This document shows, in pieces, positions 11,651 to 24,700 of a DNA stretch of 64,000 bases. Each line of letters opens with the position of its first letter. The first letter of the stretch is position 1. The stretch is from Dendrocalamus latiflorus (Eukaryota > Streptophyta > Magnoliopsida > Poales > Poaceae): the NCBI GenBank assembly GCA_017311315.1, contig CM029660.1, forward strand, positions 31,071,410 through 31,135,409, given 5' to 3'. The notes beneath the pieces are model-generated. The model worked only from the letters and a program-made list of their open reading frames with translations. It was not told where the DNA came from and did no database searches. Position numbers and translations under genes: made by a program.

Positions 11651-11836
11651 CAAATAATTTTGGCCTTAGGATCTTCAATGAGTAAGAGAATAAGATTTGA
11701 GAAGAGATCTAGACCATTCATTTGTATGAAGTTGGATTCCTTGGTACACAAATCTGGGTGGACTTAGATTAGGCATGACTGTGGGGGTGGTTGAGGGGGG
11801 TGGATTTAGTAAAGAAAATTTTGGTGTATTATAGAG

Positions 11837-12750
11837 TAATAATAATAGGGTAGATGTACAGGAAACAGCCATGAATGAAAATGAATCGATGCATTGAAAC
11901 GCAGCTGAAGAAATGATGGACCGGGAGATGAGTGTGATTCATTGAAAAGTTTATGTCCCGGGTAAAAAAGAAAAAGAAATTCTAAATGGGCTGGATCCTA
12001 AATCGGTAGTCCAAGGCCCACCTAGTGGGTAGACGAGGCGGTTTCCCAGTGTGACGGACCAGGGGACACTACTAGTCCAGGCCAACGGCCCAGCACCACT
12101 TCTGTTGTAGGCCCGCCACCCAGTCAGCCAAGCCGGCGACCACTGGCTCCCATAAAGACGGAGGCCCGGCCCCACCTGCCATCCACCCACATCCACGTGA
12201 AAGGGAGGCCCAACCGTTTTTTAATCGGTGGGTGTGTACGTGTTCTCATCCGCCCACTATCCCGCCAGGTGGGCCCACGTCTCACAACGGAACACCACGC
12301 GTCCCGCCGCCTCCCCGCCAAGTCGGTAACTGAACGCTGGACCTGTAGACACGTAGAGACGTGCGGGACCCCATGTCAGTCATGCACGTGGAAGGCAATC
12401 CCGTGAGGCGACGCAACAGGGAGCCGCCCCGGATCAGGTATATCTCCTCAGAGTAGAGAAACCGCTACGTCCACGCGCGTCGATTCACCGCTTAGTGGGC
12501 CCGACATGGCAGCCGCGACGTCCGCGGGGTCTGGGTGCGCGTAGTGTTTTACGGGGAAAGGCGCCTTTCACGTGGTACGAGCACGACGCCCAGGCCCAGC
12601 CCACTACGGGGAGAAGAGACAAACAAACGGGCGCATCGATTTTTTTGCAGTAGCGTCACTCTCTTTCTCCCTCTCGCTCGCGGATCTGAACTCCCAAAAA
12701 ATCGTAACCAGAGAAACCCTAGCCCTCGAGGTTTTCCGCTCCCCACCGCC
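11837..12750 (+). promoter_or_regulatory. Upstream region and 5' leader of the PHD-finger gene
   Basis: The stretch becomes GC-rich from about 11990. A telobox (AAACCCTA, 12714-12721), typical of housekeeping and translation-related plant genes, lies just before the presumed coding start. A short upstream open frame, ATG at 12506 to TAG at 12544 (12 codons), precedes it in another frame. No clear TATA box is visible near the expected start. The sequence 11853-11899 is an imperfect copy of 4909-4953 on the other side of the Helitron. Confidence 0.45.
12506..12544 (+). CDS. Short upstream ORF (12 codons) before the PHD gene
   Basis: The ATG at 12506, in a good context (A at -3, G at +4), opens a 12-codon frame that ends at TAG 12544, about 200 bases before the presumed main start. 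If it lies in the transcribed leader it could reduce translation of the main frame. No transcript start is visible in the sequence, so this is a candidate only. Confidence 0.3.
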   Translation: MAAATSAGSGCA

Positions 12751-15700
12751 GTGGCGCCTCGCCGGAGAGCTCCCCTCGCCGCCGACGCCGACGCCGCCTC
12801 CTCCTCCCGGGGCCCCGGCGACGATGCGCCGGCCCCCTGCGGCGGTCGCGCCGGGGCCTCCCCGGAGGTGGGCGGCGTCGGCGTCGGCTTCTGCGAGCAG
12901 GCCAGGAAGGCGCTGTCTCTGCGCTCGCCGTTCGAAGGAGAGGAGGCGGCCGGCCGGGACCCCTTGCTGCCCGCACGGGTCGCCAGATGGGCGGCGTTGG
13001 GCGACTTGCGGAAGAAGCATAAGAAGGCTCAGCAGCCGGAAGCAGCAGCAGCTGCCGTGGAGCAGCCGAGAGTGAGTGCTGGGTCCAAGGTTTTCTGGGA
13101 GAAGGTGGAGCCGTATTTCCGGGAGATTACGCTGGAGGATTTTGAGGCATTAGTGCTGAAGCCCCCATTAAGCTCTAACCGGCTCGATCCATGCTTGCTC
13201 ATACCATTTGTGGGCAGTGGCAAGGAGTTAGGGGAGAATTGTAGTCCATCTCATGTGGCTGTGGCAGATGAAAGCTCGCATTTGAACTTACATTTGGGCC
13301 AGGACAATGAGGAGTTGGAGAATAACATAGTGCATAGCAAACATGATATGCTGGATAGCTCATATTTTGTTGGGGGCAATATGGAGCTGTTCAGTAGCAA
13401 CGGGACTAATGAAGAGCATTGCGAACAGGATATGCAGGAGGTGATTTTGCAGCAAGAGGAGCAGCCAATGGAAATTGAACTAGATCAAGGTAGGAGCGAT
13501 GGCGTTGTTTTACCAGAATGCAGAGAGGTCTTGGATGATTCATTGAATTGGCTCTTGGGAGCAAGGGACAGGTTTGTGCTCACTTCAGAGCGCCCGAACA
13601 AGAAGAGGAAGCTGTTAGGTGCGGATGCTGGGCTAGAGCGACTTGTGCTGCTGCCACCCCTGGAAGGTGAGGCTGGTTCAAGATGTGATGTATGTTGTTT
13701 GGGAGAGAGTGATATGACATCCAATAGGATGCTCCACTGCAATAGCTGCGAGGTGTCGGTGCACCAGAAGTGTTATGGTGTGCATGTCATGCCAAACGGC
13801 TATTGGTTGTGTGCCTGGTGCAAGAGTATCAGGTCGGCACGGAGGTTGACACGGAGTGATGCAGGCAGGACTGTGTTAACGCCTTGTGTGCTTTGCCCGA
13901 AGGAGAAAGGTGCTCTGAAACCCGTAAAAAGGATGCCTGATCAAACTGCAGATGGGGGCAACCTAAAATTTGTACACTTGTTTTGTAGTCTCTGGACACC
14001 AGAGGTTCTTGTAGAGGACATGGAATCAATGGAACCTGTCACTAATATTGGAGATGTCCGAGAGAATCGGACAAAATTGCTTTGCAGTCTTTGCAAGGTT
14101 ATGCATGGTGCATGCATTCGGTGTAGCCACGGTATGTATTTTCACTTGATCACTTTATATATTACCAAATAAGCTCGCTTGACAACTTGTGTTTAGAACT
14201 GTAGTTCTCGCGGACCGCAGAGAGCTTGTAATTTAAGGGATGCAGTGAACCCTATGACATCATTAGTCAATCTGCATTTTTTCTTTACAGCGAAATTCTA
14301 CTAACTATAGACCTTTTTCTTTTCTTATGCTGCTTTGTCGCACTGAAATAATACCTTTGTTCTCTCTTTCCTTATTTTCTCTTGTGATATTCAAATTTCA
14401 CTTATATATATTACAAAATACTAAAAAGAAAAACCTTAACCAGATGTGTCTGTGTGGGCGTGCATGCATATTTTGTAATTCTGATATCCTTTCTTGACAA
14501 CACCTTTTAATGATGGAATGAAATAGGCTAACAAGTAACAAAGCTATTTCTGTATTTCAGCAACCCTGCAAATTTTAATGGAAGAAAATCTGAATATTGG
14601 TAAGACAAGAAACCCAATGTTTGGTGAAATTAGTTCACTTTTCCTTCGAAGTATTTGGAAAATCAACTATCTGTATTATTCAATGAGCAATTGTGCGAAC
14701 CTAATATGCTACTTTGGTTGGACATGACCCTGGAAAACATTTTTCTATTATTTTTGGAATGATGATACAATCATAGAAAGTGTTAATCGTAAAATGCCTA
14801 GGGTTTCCCCTAGGGTTGTTCGGCCCTGTGCACATGACGTGACTCTTTTTTAGATGAGTTGATGTGAAGTACCGTGTGGTGTTTGGTTGCTTCTGTCAAA
14901 TAATGTAGTATGTGCAGATAAGGTGTTCATTAAGGATACAATACAAGCTACAAATCCTTCAGCAATTTTTCGGCCAAGGTTTTGAGAGTTCTTCATGATT
15001 TAGACGTGCTCTTGGAAGATTCATCTGTTTTGCTCAAAGCACATTAAAAAGACATATGTGAAAGGTCTCCAATTTGGTTGTACTTCTTCATCCCATCTTC
15101 TGTTCAAAGTTTCCCATCTTCCACCCACCCCCCGAACCCAAACCGACCAATGCACACATACAGGCACACTCCCCCCCCCCCCCCAAAAAAAAGCTCTTGG
15201 GGAGATTCATGCGTGCACATGTCTCTGCCAGCAGCCTTTTCTTCATTCCGATGCTATGCTATTTATGTAAAGAGCCAACATTTTGAGTTGTGTTGCAATG
15301 ATGCGCAATTAGTAACACTTGAGTATGTGCTGTATTTGAGCCAATTCTTTCCATGACTTAACTGGTCTATGAAGGTAGGAGACCTTAACAATACAAATCA
15401 TTATAAACATCACCAAACACTCAGGCAGCAGATGCAAATTGGAAAAAAATTTCGAGAACTTCAGGAGAAGCAGAGAGCCAGTTATAGTCTTCTACCATTA
15501 CAGGAATCTTTTTTAAATCTCACAAATTTGAGAGCATGCATAGTGAATAATATTTTAGTTCTCTGTGATGTAATACAAAAATTCTTCCATTATTTAAGTT
15601 AGCATGTCAAGTCGATTTGAGTTGTTCTCAGGTTGGTTTGACAAATTAATTTACTATGATTTTCTGGTATTAATTCATGTGATGATGGAAATCTCCAATG

Positions 15701-18700
15701 TAAGATTTTTCCTATGGGGTTAGAGGGCAGAAGATTTTTCCACCACCTTCCTTATGTGTGTGTGTGTGTGTGTACATACATACATACTAATTTTGTGGAG
15801 CATCTAACTGATATTACCTGGGCAAACTCAATCAGTAGTGCATATACCTGCGGGTGTGATATTTCTTGGTATTTTGAGAAGGTGTTAAGGGAGTCATTAG
15901 ATCAATGAATACATTCTACAAAGATACATGATTGACAGTGGGGAGCTTTAGTCTGTTTGACAGCTACACCTTGAAAGCTGAGAAATAGTAACTATGGGCA
16001 GCCTGGTGCTACACATTCAAATAACTTTAGTCCCCAATTCTTCATTGCTCAACTCTGTTTTTGAAAGCATTGCTCAGAATTGAACAATAAAGTGGGCCAT
16101 GGCTTGAATTGATGTTCTTTTTTGCTAGTACAGGATGGCATTTTTGTTGCTTTAAATTATTGCTACGTTGTTCCTTCAATTTACTGTCTTGCTACTGCCT
16201 TTTATTTCGTAAACCATGTGTAAAGAATATTAATTTTCACTTAATGATCCATGCATGTTTAGGTTACTAAGTTTATGTGTTTTTCAGGAACATGCCGAAC
16301 TTGCTTTCATCCTATATGTGCAAGAGAGTCAAAGCATCAGATGGAGATATGGGGAAAATCTGGGCATAATAATGTTAGAGCATTTTCTTCTCGTAAATGC
16401 TGTTTGCATTAGTTGGTTTGCTTGATATTAGTTTTCTTGTTTATTTGTTTGTAGGTTGAGATGCGGGCATTTTGCTCAAAGCATTCTACAGTCCGAGGCA
16501 TCAGCTCCATACATAAAGACAATAGTGCTGCTGAGCAGGATAGCACACAAGTCGAGCTGGATGATGCAAACCTGGTTCCTGGGAAGAAACAACAAATGAG
16601 ATTTACACGCAAAAATAAGGACAAATTCATGAACAATGCAGCCACTAGCTCTAGTTCTTCTAGCCTAAACAAAGTGCAGACAGAGCTTGTTACCTCGCCA
16701 TCTACTATTAGAAGTGTAGAAAGTCAAGAAACTCGAAGAGCAGATATGATTGTTGAACGACCTACAGGAGATGGGAATGTTACGAGCAATTCTGGTGATG
16801 TTTCTACAGTTCTTAGAAAGGTACCTGCTAATCTTACAAAGCCAGATTAGGATACAAATGTTTAGTACTTAACTGGGTTTTATGTTTGTACCGACTTTGC
16901 AGCTAATTGACCAAGGAAAGGTTAGTGTTGATGATATAGAATCGGAATTGGGTCTCTCAGAATCTTTGGAAACTGCTCTTGTGGTAATTGGAATGTGATT
17001 TTTTTATTACTTCATAAATTGTTTCCCTATCTAGGTTGCACGGGCGTTTCTACTTGGGGTTGTGTCTGTCAATGTTTGGTACATACATGCACTCAACATA
17101 GCCCTGACACTCACTAGCGAAATATAGGCCACTTTTGAATTTACAATACTTTCCCATATACATGATGCTGGCAAAATTTGATATATTATCCTTGCCACAA
17201 TTAATGTTTGACCTTTCCTACTATATGTTCTTTACGTGTAACACAGCTTGTAGTTTTATATTAAAAGCATAATGCTAGAGATGCAGAAAATTGTAATTTA
17301 TAAATTCGACATATTTGATAATAGTTGACAAAAGCTTAGTATAGGTATAACTAAGAAAGATGAGGAAAACTGCGATCTTATGAGAGTGGCTTTCCCACTT
17401 GTACATGTCTTATCACCACCATCAAATGTGCCCTGAGATTGATTCAAACTTCAAAATTCAAACCGACACCAATCTTCTAATTATTGTAGTGTCCTTGCAC
17501 AAATCTCGGAGCACATTGGAGGGCTAAGGTAGCACATTCACTTACATGTACAAGTGGTTTTGCATTTTCCATCATGTATATCTTTTTAAAGTATGTATAG
17601 CTGCGTCTGTGTGGTGTCATCATTGTGTTTCACAATGCCACACTGCTGTGTCCTTATATCCTAATTCTTTTTTTTTTAAATTTATTCATTGGCAGCCTGA
17701 AACAACCACCTTCTCCCCTGGTCTGAAGTTGAAAATAATCAAGTTGCTGCAAAAATCTGTTCATGTGCCTTCTGTTCAATTGAAGTCTCTTAAAGTGGGT
17801 TCTTTGGTACAAGGTAACAAATTAGATTCATTTGAGTGAAACTACCGTCAGTGTGAAGAGTATGCTTATTAAATCTGCTGGTTTGTTTGCTGCTTGTTAG
17901 TTTTCAACTTCATGATGTATCATTGTCTTTCTGGTCCACTATCAAAAGGAACTAAGAAAGTGCAGTTATTCTTGGCAATTCTAAAATGGCCATGATAATG
18001 CTGTGCTGTTATTTTACATTTATTTGGATAATGTATGGTGTTAAAGGTTGCTATGAATTTTATGCCTATGGTTCTTGATTTTAACCATGACATGACCCTT
18101 TTATGTTAGCTAGTATGCATATCTCTTATTCCTAGTTGCTGCTAAAACGCAATAGTTTTACAGCAATTCTGTGCTCTTTTTTCATCAATTGAAATTGGTA
18201 TGGTGTTCTCAACTACATGCACCAAATACACAAACACTTGGCAAACTGTATGTACAGTGGGTACAACCTGTAGAGTGTAGACAATGATATTTGACATGTC
18301 AGGAATAAAAATGGTACTGTTCTATTAGTTTTATAACTTTTAACTGAGCTGTAGCTGTTTGTCATACTCACTGTCGAGGTTCCTTGATAGTGTTGAGCTT
18401 GTTTTTTTTTTATCTGGTAGCCATAGAATCTGACTAGCCCTTTTTGTAGATTAGGGAGGCTCTGAATTATCAAGTCAATATCTTCTTGTAGACTCAGTGA
18501 TTCTTTTGGTATTATGGACAGGTGCATTGCTTAGTAGTGAAAGTAAAAACCTAACTGATACACAACTTGGCTCAGAACTGGAGGAAGGCATCTCTTCATT
18601 TGATCATTGTTTTCCTGAGGGTGATAATGCTAATAAAGACTGGGTTGATTCAGTAGAAAATGGCTTTCGCAATTGTCGTGATTGGGACAATGATCAGATT

Positions 18701-21700
18701 TCTGGCCAACATTTTCTCAAGTACGGTTCAAAAATCTTTTTATGCTTGAGTCTTTCTCTCCCTCTCTGCACACATGCAATTTGATTGATTAAATAACCTA
18801 ATCCTGTTTTTGTTCCGTGTAGCTTCCATGGTTATCGCTGTTATATTCATCCATTCATTGAGAAAAAGTTGCGAAACTTGTGGGACTATATTTTGAAGCA
18901 AAATAAACATGCAAATTATTATCATGGTATTCCTTTTAGTTTCACCCCATCAATCAAATAATATCAGTTACAATGTTTCTATTTACATCTTAAAATCTAC
19001 TTTCTTGTCTGACTTATGTAGAGGAATTATCTTGCCCTCCTGATCAAAACCTTGGCGGTTCTTCAACTAAACTTGAGCAATTAGCAGACATAGCTGCAGC
19101 AGATCAGGTTTCTAAAGCGAAATCATCAGGTATTCTGGAGCACTCACCCCATGACGAAATAGAAGGAGAAATAGTCTATTTACAAGCCAGGCTACTCAAT
19201 GATGTTGTTGCTATGAAGCAGAGATATGGTAAGGGCACATTCTTTTTCTTTTCTAAGTGCATTTGTCATGTCTTATGCTATTTGTTTACAGAAATACCAA
19301 ACCTTGTTGGTTGCAGTCCTATTTCATTATAATGCTCCTGCTGCTGCAGTATTGTCTTACCAATTGGTCTTGAGAGCGCAAAATGAAATCCGTAGTTACG
19401 TTATTTCTTCTGCTTTCTGAATCGATGCTTCAGTTCTTCATATATCTTGCAGAAGATTTGATACTGAAGGTTGTCCAGAGTCTTTCTCATGAATTGGATT
19501 CATTCTACAAAAGAAAATGGGACCATATCCTTGCGAATCAGTACCTTCGTGATATAAGGGAAGCTAAGAAACGTGGGAACACAGAGAGGAGACACAAGGA
19601 AGCTCAGGCTATCCTAGCTGCAGCTGCGCCTTCTGTTGCATCCACTCCACGAAATGCAACAGTGAGGAAAGAGACAGAAAATGATGTAATATCTGCCATA
19701 CAAGAGGTTCATACTGTGTTTATGCTTGTTCAATTGATTGTGTATTATGCATATTCATTTTTTGTCTTTTCTTTGTTTGCAGAGTATTCCCAAAGTCAAT
19801 ACTGGGTCTTCAAGAGTTAGCCAATTGACTTTGTTGCCACAAACAAAGGATTCATCATTTTCTAATAGTAAAGTCTCAGCAGATACTAGTTTTGCCATTT
19901 TTGATCTGGCAAAATTTTCCAAGAAAAATGCTCTCCCGTGTGATGTATGCATGCGATGTGAAACTGTACTGAACCGAATTTTTGTCTGCTCCAGCTGCAA
20001 GGTGCTTTATATTTCATTGTTTTTTGTATTTCACTGTTTTCCCCATGTTGCACTTCAATAACTATGAGCTCTACTTGTTTAGCAGGCTGCTGTCCACTTA
20101 GATTGCTACCAGAATGTGACGAATCCCACAGGTCCCTGGAAGTGCGAACTTTGCCAAGAGATGCCATCAGAGGCTGTTATCTCTGGTAGTCAATCAGACA
20201 ATGGTTCAAAATCACGCATGGTGCAGTGTAGTTTGTGCCATGGCACATCTGGTGCTTTTAGAAAGACTACAAAGGGGAAATGGGTTCATGCTTTTTGTGC
20301 TGAGGTAATTTGATTGACATCTTGGTTTTTCATATTGCTGCTTTGCTTATCCTATCTACATTCTTAAATTTGTCAATATTCCGTAGTGGCTATTGCAGAG
20401 TACGTTCAGAAGGGGACAATTCAATGCAGTGGATGGAATGGTACTAATCTCTTTCCAGCATTGCACTTTCTCATAATTTTCATGTTGAGAAATAAATTGG
20501 TTGTATTCTGTAATTTTATTTCATTGTTTATACGATGATACCACCAAAAGCCATCTTCATTAATCATTATAAGTTCTTGTGAACATTCTTATTATAATAT
20601 TCTGATTAATCAATCTATCTAAGGAGAACCTTCCCAAGGATAAAGACACATGCTCTATCTGCCACCACAAAGTTGGCACATGCTTGAAGGTTTGAACTTC
20701 TACATTATCCTTTGTACCTTCAATCTATAATTGAAAGACAAACCAGTTCAATCTTGCTAAGTTTTTTCTTTCAATTATGCAGTGCAGTACTGTAGGCTGT
20801 CAACTTACTTTCCATCCTGCATGTGCTAGAGATGCTGGTCTTTACATGAATACCAAAAATTTTGGTAGTATGTTGCGACATAAAGCATATTGTGCCGAAC
20901 ACAGTATTGAACAAAGAAAGGTAAGCTTTGCTTTAAATTGTTTAGAGGCAGATTAATTTCTTTACTCTGCACCTAAGACGCGAGGAGCTATTTTTCCTCC
21001 TAATCTGCTTCTTTTATATAGATCTGCTAATACAATAGGAAATGGACTCATATTATATTCTCTATAGCAGTCTGAAGTAAAAAAAATATGTTCCTAATTT
21101 CCTCTTTGTAAACTTGCACAGGCTTACTATCAACAATATGGGCCTGAGGAGGTCAAGAACATGAAACGATTGAGGGTAAATGTGTCCATTACATACTTTA
21201 TCTGTTTTAAGGGATCAAAGTTTTACTTCAATCATATAAACATTATAGGTTCTACTTTCTTTTATTTTAATAACTAGGGTAATAACATTCCAGAATACTG
21301 ATTTATTTCATGGCATTTCTGCCTGTTTGTCTTGCTCCAAGTGCTGCCTTCGCTCTGTTGTGTATGGAGCTTGCATTATATAGTGATAAAGCATCTCAAG
21401 TACTCATCAGGTCCAAGCATTTAGATAAGAGGAGACCTGTCGCGCTTTTTAGTTACTAGGTGAAAATAACTCCATGCTAGAACCTTGGAGTTTGAGTAAT
21501 AACATATATGGCTATCAGAATGCTTTTGCTTTTGCCTTTGTGCAACCTGTAAATGTTCTTTTGAGGGTATTTATACTGAAGTTTAGACAAATGGATTTAA
21601 AGAGTAGTGTCTGGAGTAGTTTAAAGCAATTATGCTGATCTTTTTAGTAAAAGTGAACAAATACCAACTTTGATTTATTTGTTGCTTAACTGTATCCAAC

Positions 21701-24700
21701 AAGCTGAGTTGGATTATCATATATGGCTATCAGAATGCTCTTGCTTTCACTTTTGTGCAACTTGTAAATGTTTCTTTTGAGGTTATTTATACGGAAGTTT
21801 AAGACAAATGTATTTGAAGAGTAGTGTCTGGATTAGTCTAAAGCAATTATGCTGATTTTTTTTTGATAAAAACAAAGAAATACCAACAACAATTTATTTG
21901 TTTTGGATTTTGATAGTGTGTACTCAAAGCTAGCTTGAAGCCAGTGCGTTCTGTGGGACCAGGGATAAAAAAAACCGGCAGTTACCAGCCGGTAACCGGA
22001 AAAACCGGTCGGTACCGGTAGGGAAAATACTGGCCGAAAATTTTCAAATGTAAATTTGAATTTATGACTGCATAATGCACTTCATTGGTTGGTTAGGCAT
22101 ACTTTGTGGTAGATTAACTATTGTATGAACTAAAAATGCATGAATTATTTTCCTACCATGTCCCTACATTTTATAGGCAATGTGTCCTAGCTAGTACATG
22201 CTAGGTTGAATATTGCAAAAGAGCTTGGGCAGCATGTCCTGGAAAGCACATTGGGTGCTTGGACTTGGACTGTTTTGTAGCAGTTGAGCACTAAAGAAAA
22301 GAGCAGCAGCAGCAAGGAACATTTTTTATGTACAACATGAGGCTCCTTACAAATTTCTAACTAGATATGAAACTCCTTATGTATCAGCCTTGTTACTTCA
22401 TTAAACACTTTCTAATTAATATTTGCATTATTTCAATTTCAAATTACCCATAACCGGTTTTCCTGGTTTTTTCACTGGATTTTCTGGTTTTTGGATGGTT
22501 ACCGGCTATCAAACCGCCCAAAATTCGAAATTCAATTCATGAATTTTACTCTGTTTTTCTCTGGGTTTTCCGGTAACCGGCTGGTTACCGTTACCGGCCC
22601 CTGGGCGGTAATTCCTCTGGTACCGATATTTCTATCCCTGTGTGGGACCATTGGAATGTATTGTTGAGCTGAAGATGGTCAATAAAATCTTGTTTTGACG
22701 CTTTCTTTTTTGTCATCAACCCTGCCAGCATAGCTAACTGAGTATCTGACCATACATCAAGCTTTACTTCCTGAGTCATTTCCACTGTATTTTAAGTGTT
22801 AAACCAGTGCTCTTTATTTGTCTGAATTCGTTGAATCCACTGAATTGGTTCAAACTTATGGTTAAGGATCATAAGGAATGGCTCGCGACCTTCAGTCATT
22901 AAAGTTCCTTGCTCATTTCTGCACTGATATCATTTGTGTGAGATCTGTCTTGTAAGGGGGTGTAAATAATTGCAAATAGCACGAATGTAAGACTTGTGCA
23001 GTAAAAGAGACACCTTCCCCCTTTCTCTTTTAAATTTGATGAACCCCTTAGGGTGAAATGTACTTTCTATTAACATAATACTTTCCTCTTTTGTGGCAGG
23101 TTGAATTAGAAATATTACGCCTTCTTTGCGAGAGGATTGTTAAAAGAGAAAAGGCAAAGGTACAGTAGCTGTTAACTGTGTTTATGTGTTATTCCTTTTG
23201 GTTTCTCAGGAAATTTATTTCCTTTGTGTAGTAGTGTTAGCGCTGAGTTTCTCTTAATGTATTGCTTGCATAGTTTTCCAATTATTTTGTTAAATCTGAT
23301 GTTGCCAGCAAGGCAGCAGTGGTGAATATTTTTCTAACGAGCTACACTTTCTGTTTCATAATATAAAGCCCCCCCCCCCCCCAACATATATTTCAAGAGT
23401 CTTTGTAAACTTTGATGAGCAATTGATCCAAGGATATATAGGTAATACAATGGGTTGGACAAAAGTAGTACCATTATGTTTGCAGTTAAGGTAGTTTCAC
23501 ATAATCATAATTTTTGTAGCTGTTACCAATATACTGCAAAGTATCAAAGTTTAATATAAGAGACCATGCCACAGCAAAACTGGTCCTTATATTTTGAAAC
23601 GGAGGGAATAATAATAGAAATTTGTAGTAATGATCCTGGCATTTTCTCTTCTTTTTTTTCTTTCTTTTTGAAAAATGAAGTCAACTGTTAAGGCCACCGA
23701 TTTGTTTCTCTGTGATTCAGTGATATTGGGCTAACGGCCCACTTGCAGAGCTGCAGCGGGTGGACATGGTGTTCACGTGATTGCAGTTGCCTGATTCTTT
23801 TAACTTAGGAAGGTGACTAACCGAACTGTATCAAATATATATTAGAGGTCCAGTAAAAGAGTACACATCAAAGAATTGCTTGAATTCAGGGTTGACGCCA
23901 GTTGATACGCAGATTGTTCATGATTGAGCATTTTGACAATCCATTTATGAATTTCCATCTTCTACATATCTGTGTGAAAAGTAATAGCCTTATTCCTCGT
24001 AAAAGGAAAATCTCTAGGTCTCTGAACACGTGCATAAATGAACACTGGGATTCCTAACCACTTGGATTGTCATCTTGAAGTTTCCTCATATAACGCTATG
24101 ATAATTGACAGTGTTGTATTTGTGTGCTGTTAATTTCTGTTTTGGATCAGTTTATCTAGCTGCATTAATGATGGAGTTTTTACATGCCAACTTTTATTTT
24201 AATACACCAGAAAGATTTGGCTGTATGTGGACATGATATACTTGCTGCAAGAAGGGACTCTGCTGCCTTTTCAATGCGGACTTCTTATTATGCATCTGGA
24301 CCTGGAGCAAGTTCAGAATCTGCCACTACCTCTGTTAATAACAATTCATATAGTGGAACAGTGCAAAGATCGGATGATGTCACGGTGGATAGTACTATAT
24401 CCAGGAAACATACCATCAGGTTTTCTCTGCATAACAGGGACACTGATAGGAACACAGCTGACAGTTCGACATCAACAATATCATATAAGCGGAAGTTGGA
24501 TGATGGGGAATCACTTGCTGATAAGAATCTTCCAAAAAGACCAGCTACTGCCTTGCAGAAATCAGAAGATTGTGAAACGAAGTCAACAGATAAAAAGGTC
24601 CATACGTTTCATGAGGATTTTACATTCCTTTACCCCTCCTAGTTGCTGATGTTTAAAGTACATGACATTGCATCATAGAGATACATTTCAAAGGAGCTTG

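Larger units (their letters stand above)
4957..11836 (-). mobile_element. Non-autonomous Helitron carrying captured gene fragments
   Basis: On the minus strand the left edge reads CCGTAGCGTTAGCACGGG then CACACTACTAG, followed by T. It shows the short GC-rich hairpin, the GCACGGGCAC stretch and the CTAG|T end of grass Helitrons. The right edge reads TCTATAATACACC on the minus strand, close to the TCTMTAYTA start consensus, with A just outside. Inside are intron-containing fragments of SEC24, WRKY, DCP1 and SelO genes, all on the Helitron's own strand and all truncated, which is the classic result of Helitron gene capture. No Rep/helicase sequence is visible, so the element would need help to move. 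The 3' end is well supported. The 5' base is less certain: one mismatch to the consensus, and an extra C precedes TC. Confidence 0.75.

Noticed and set aside
10775..11767. Open frames of 120-278 codons around a GGA/GGC array
   Set aside because: Low-complexity Gly/Arg or Pro strings arising from a purine-rich repeat; no conserved sequence.
12572..13075. Alternative ATG-started frame (in-frame ATG at 12824) in the first PHD exon
   Set aside because: It is out of frame with the exon that carries the PHD fingers, is Arg-rich and ends at a stop inside the same exon.
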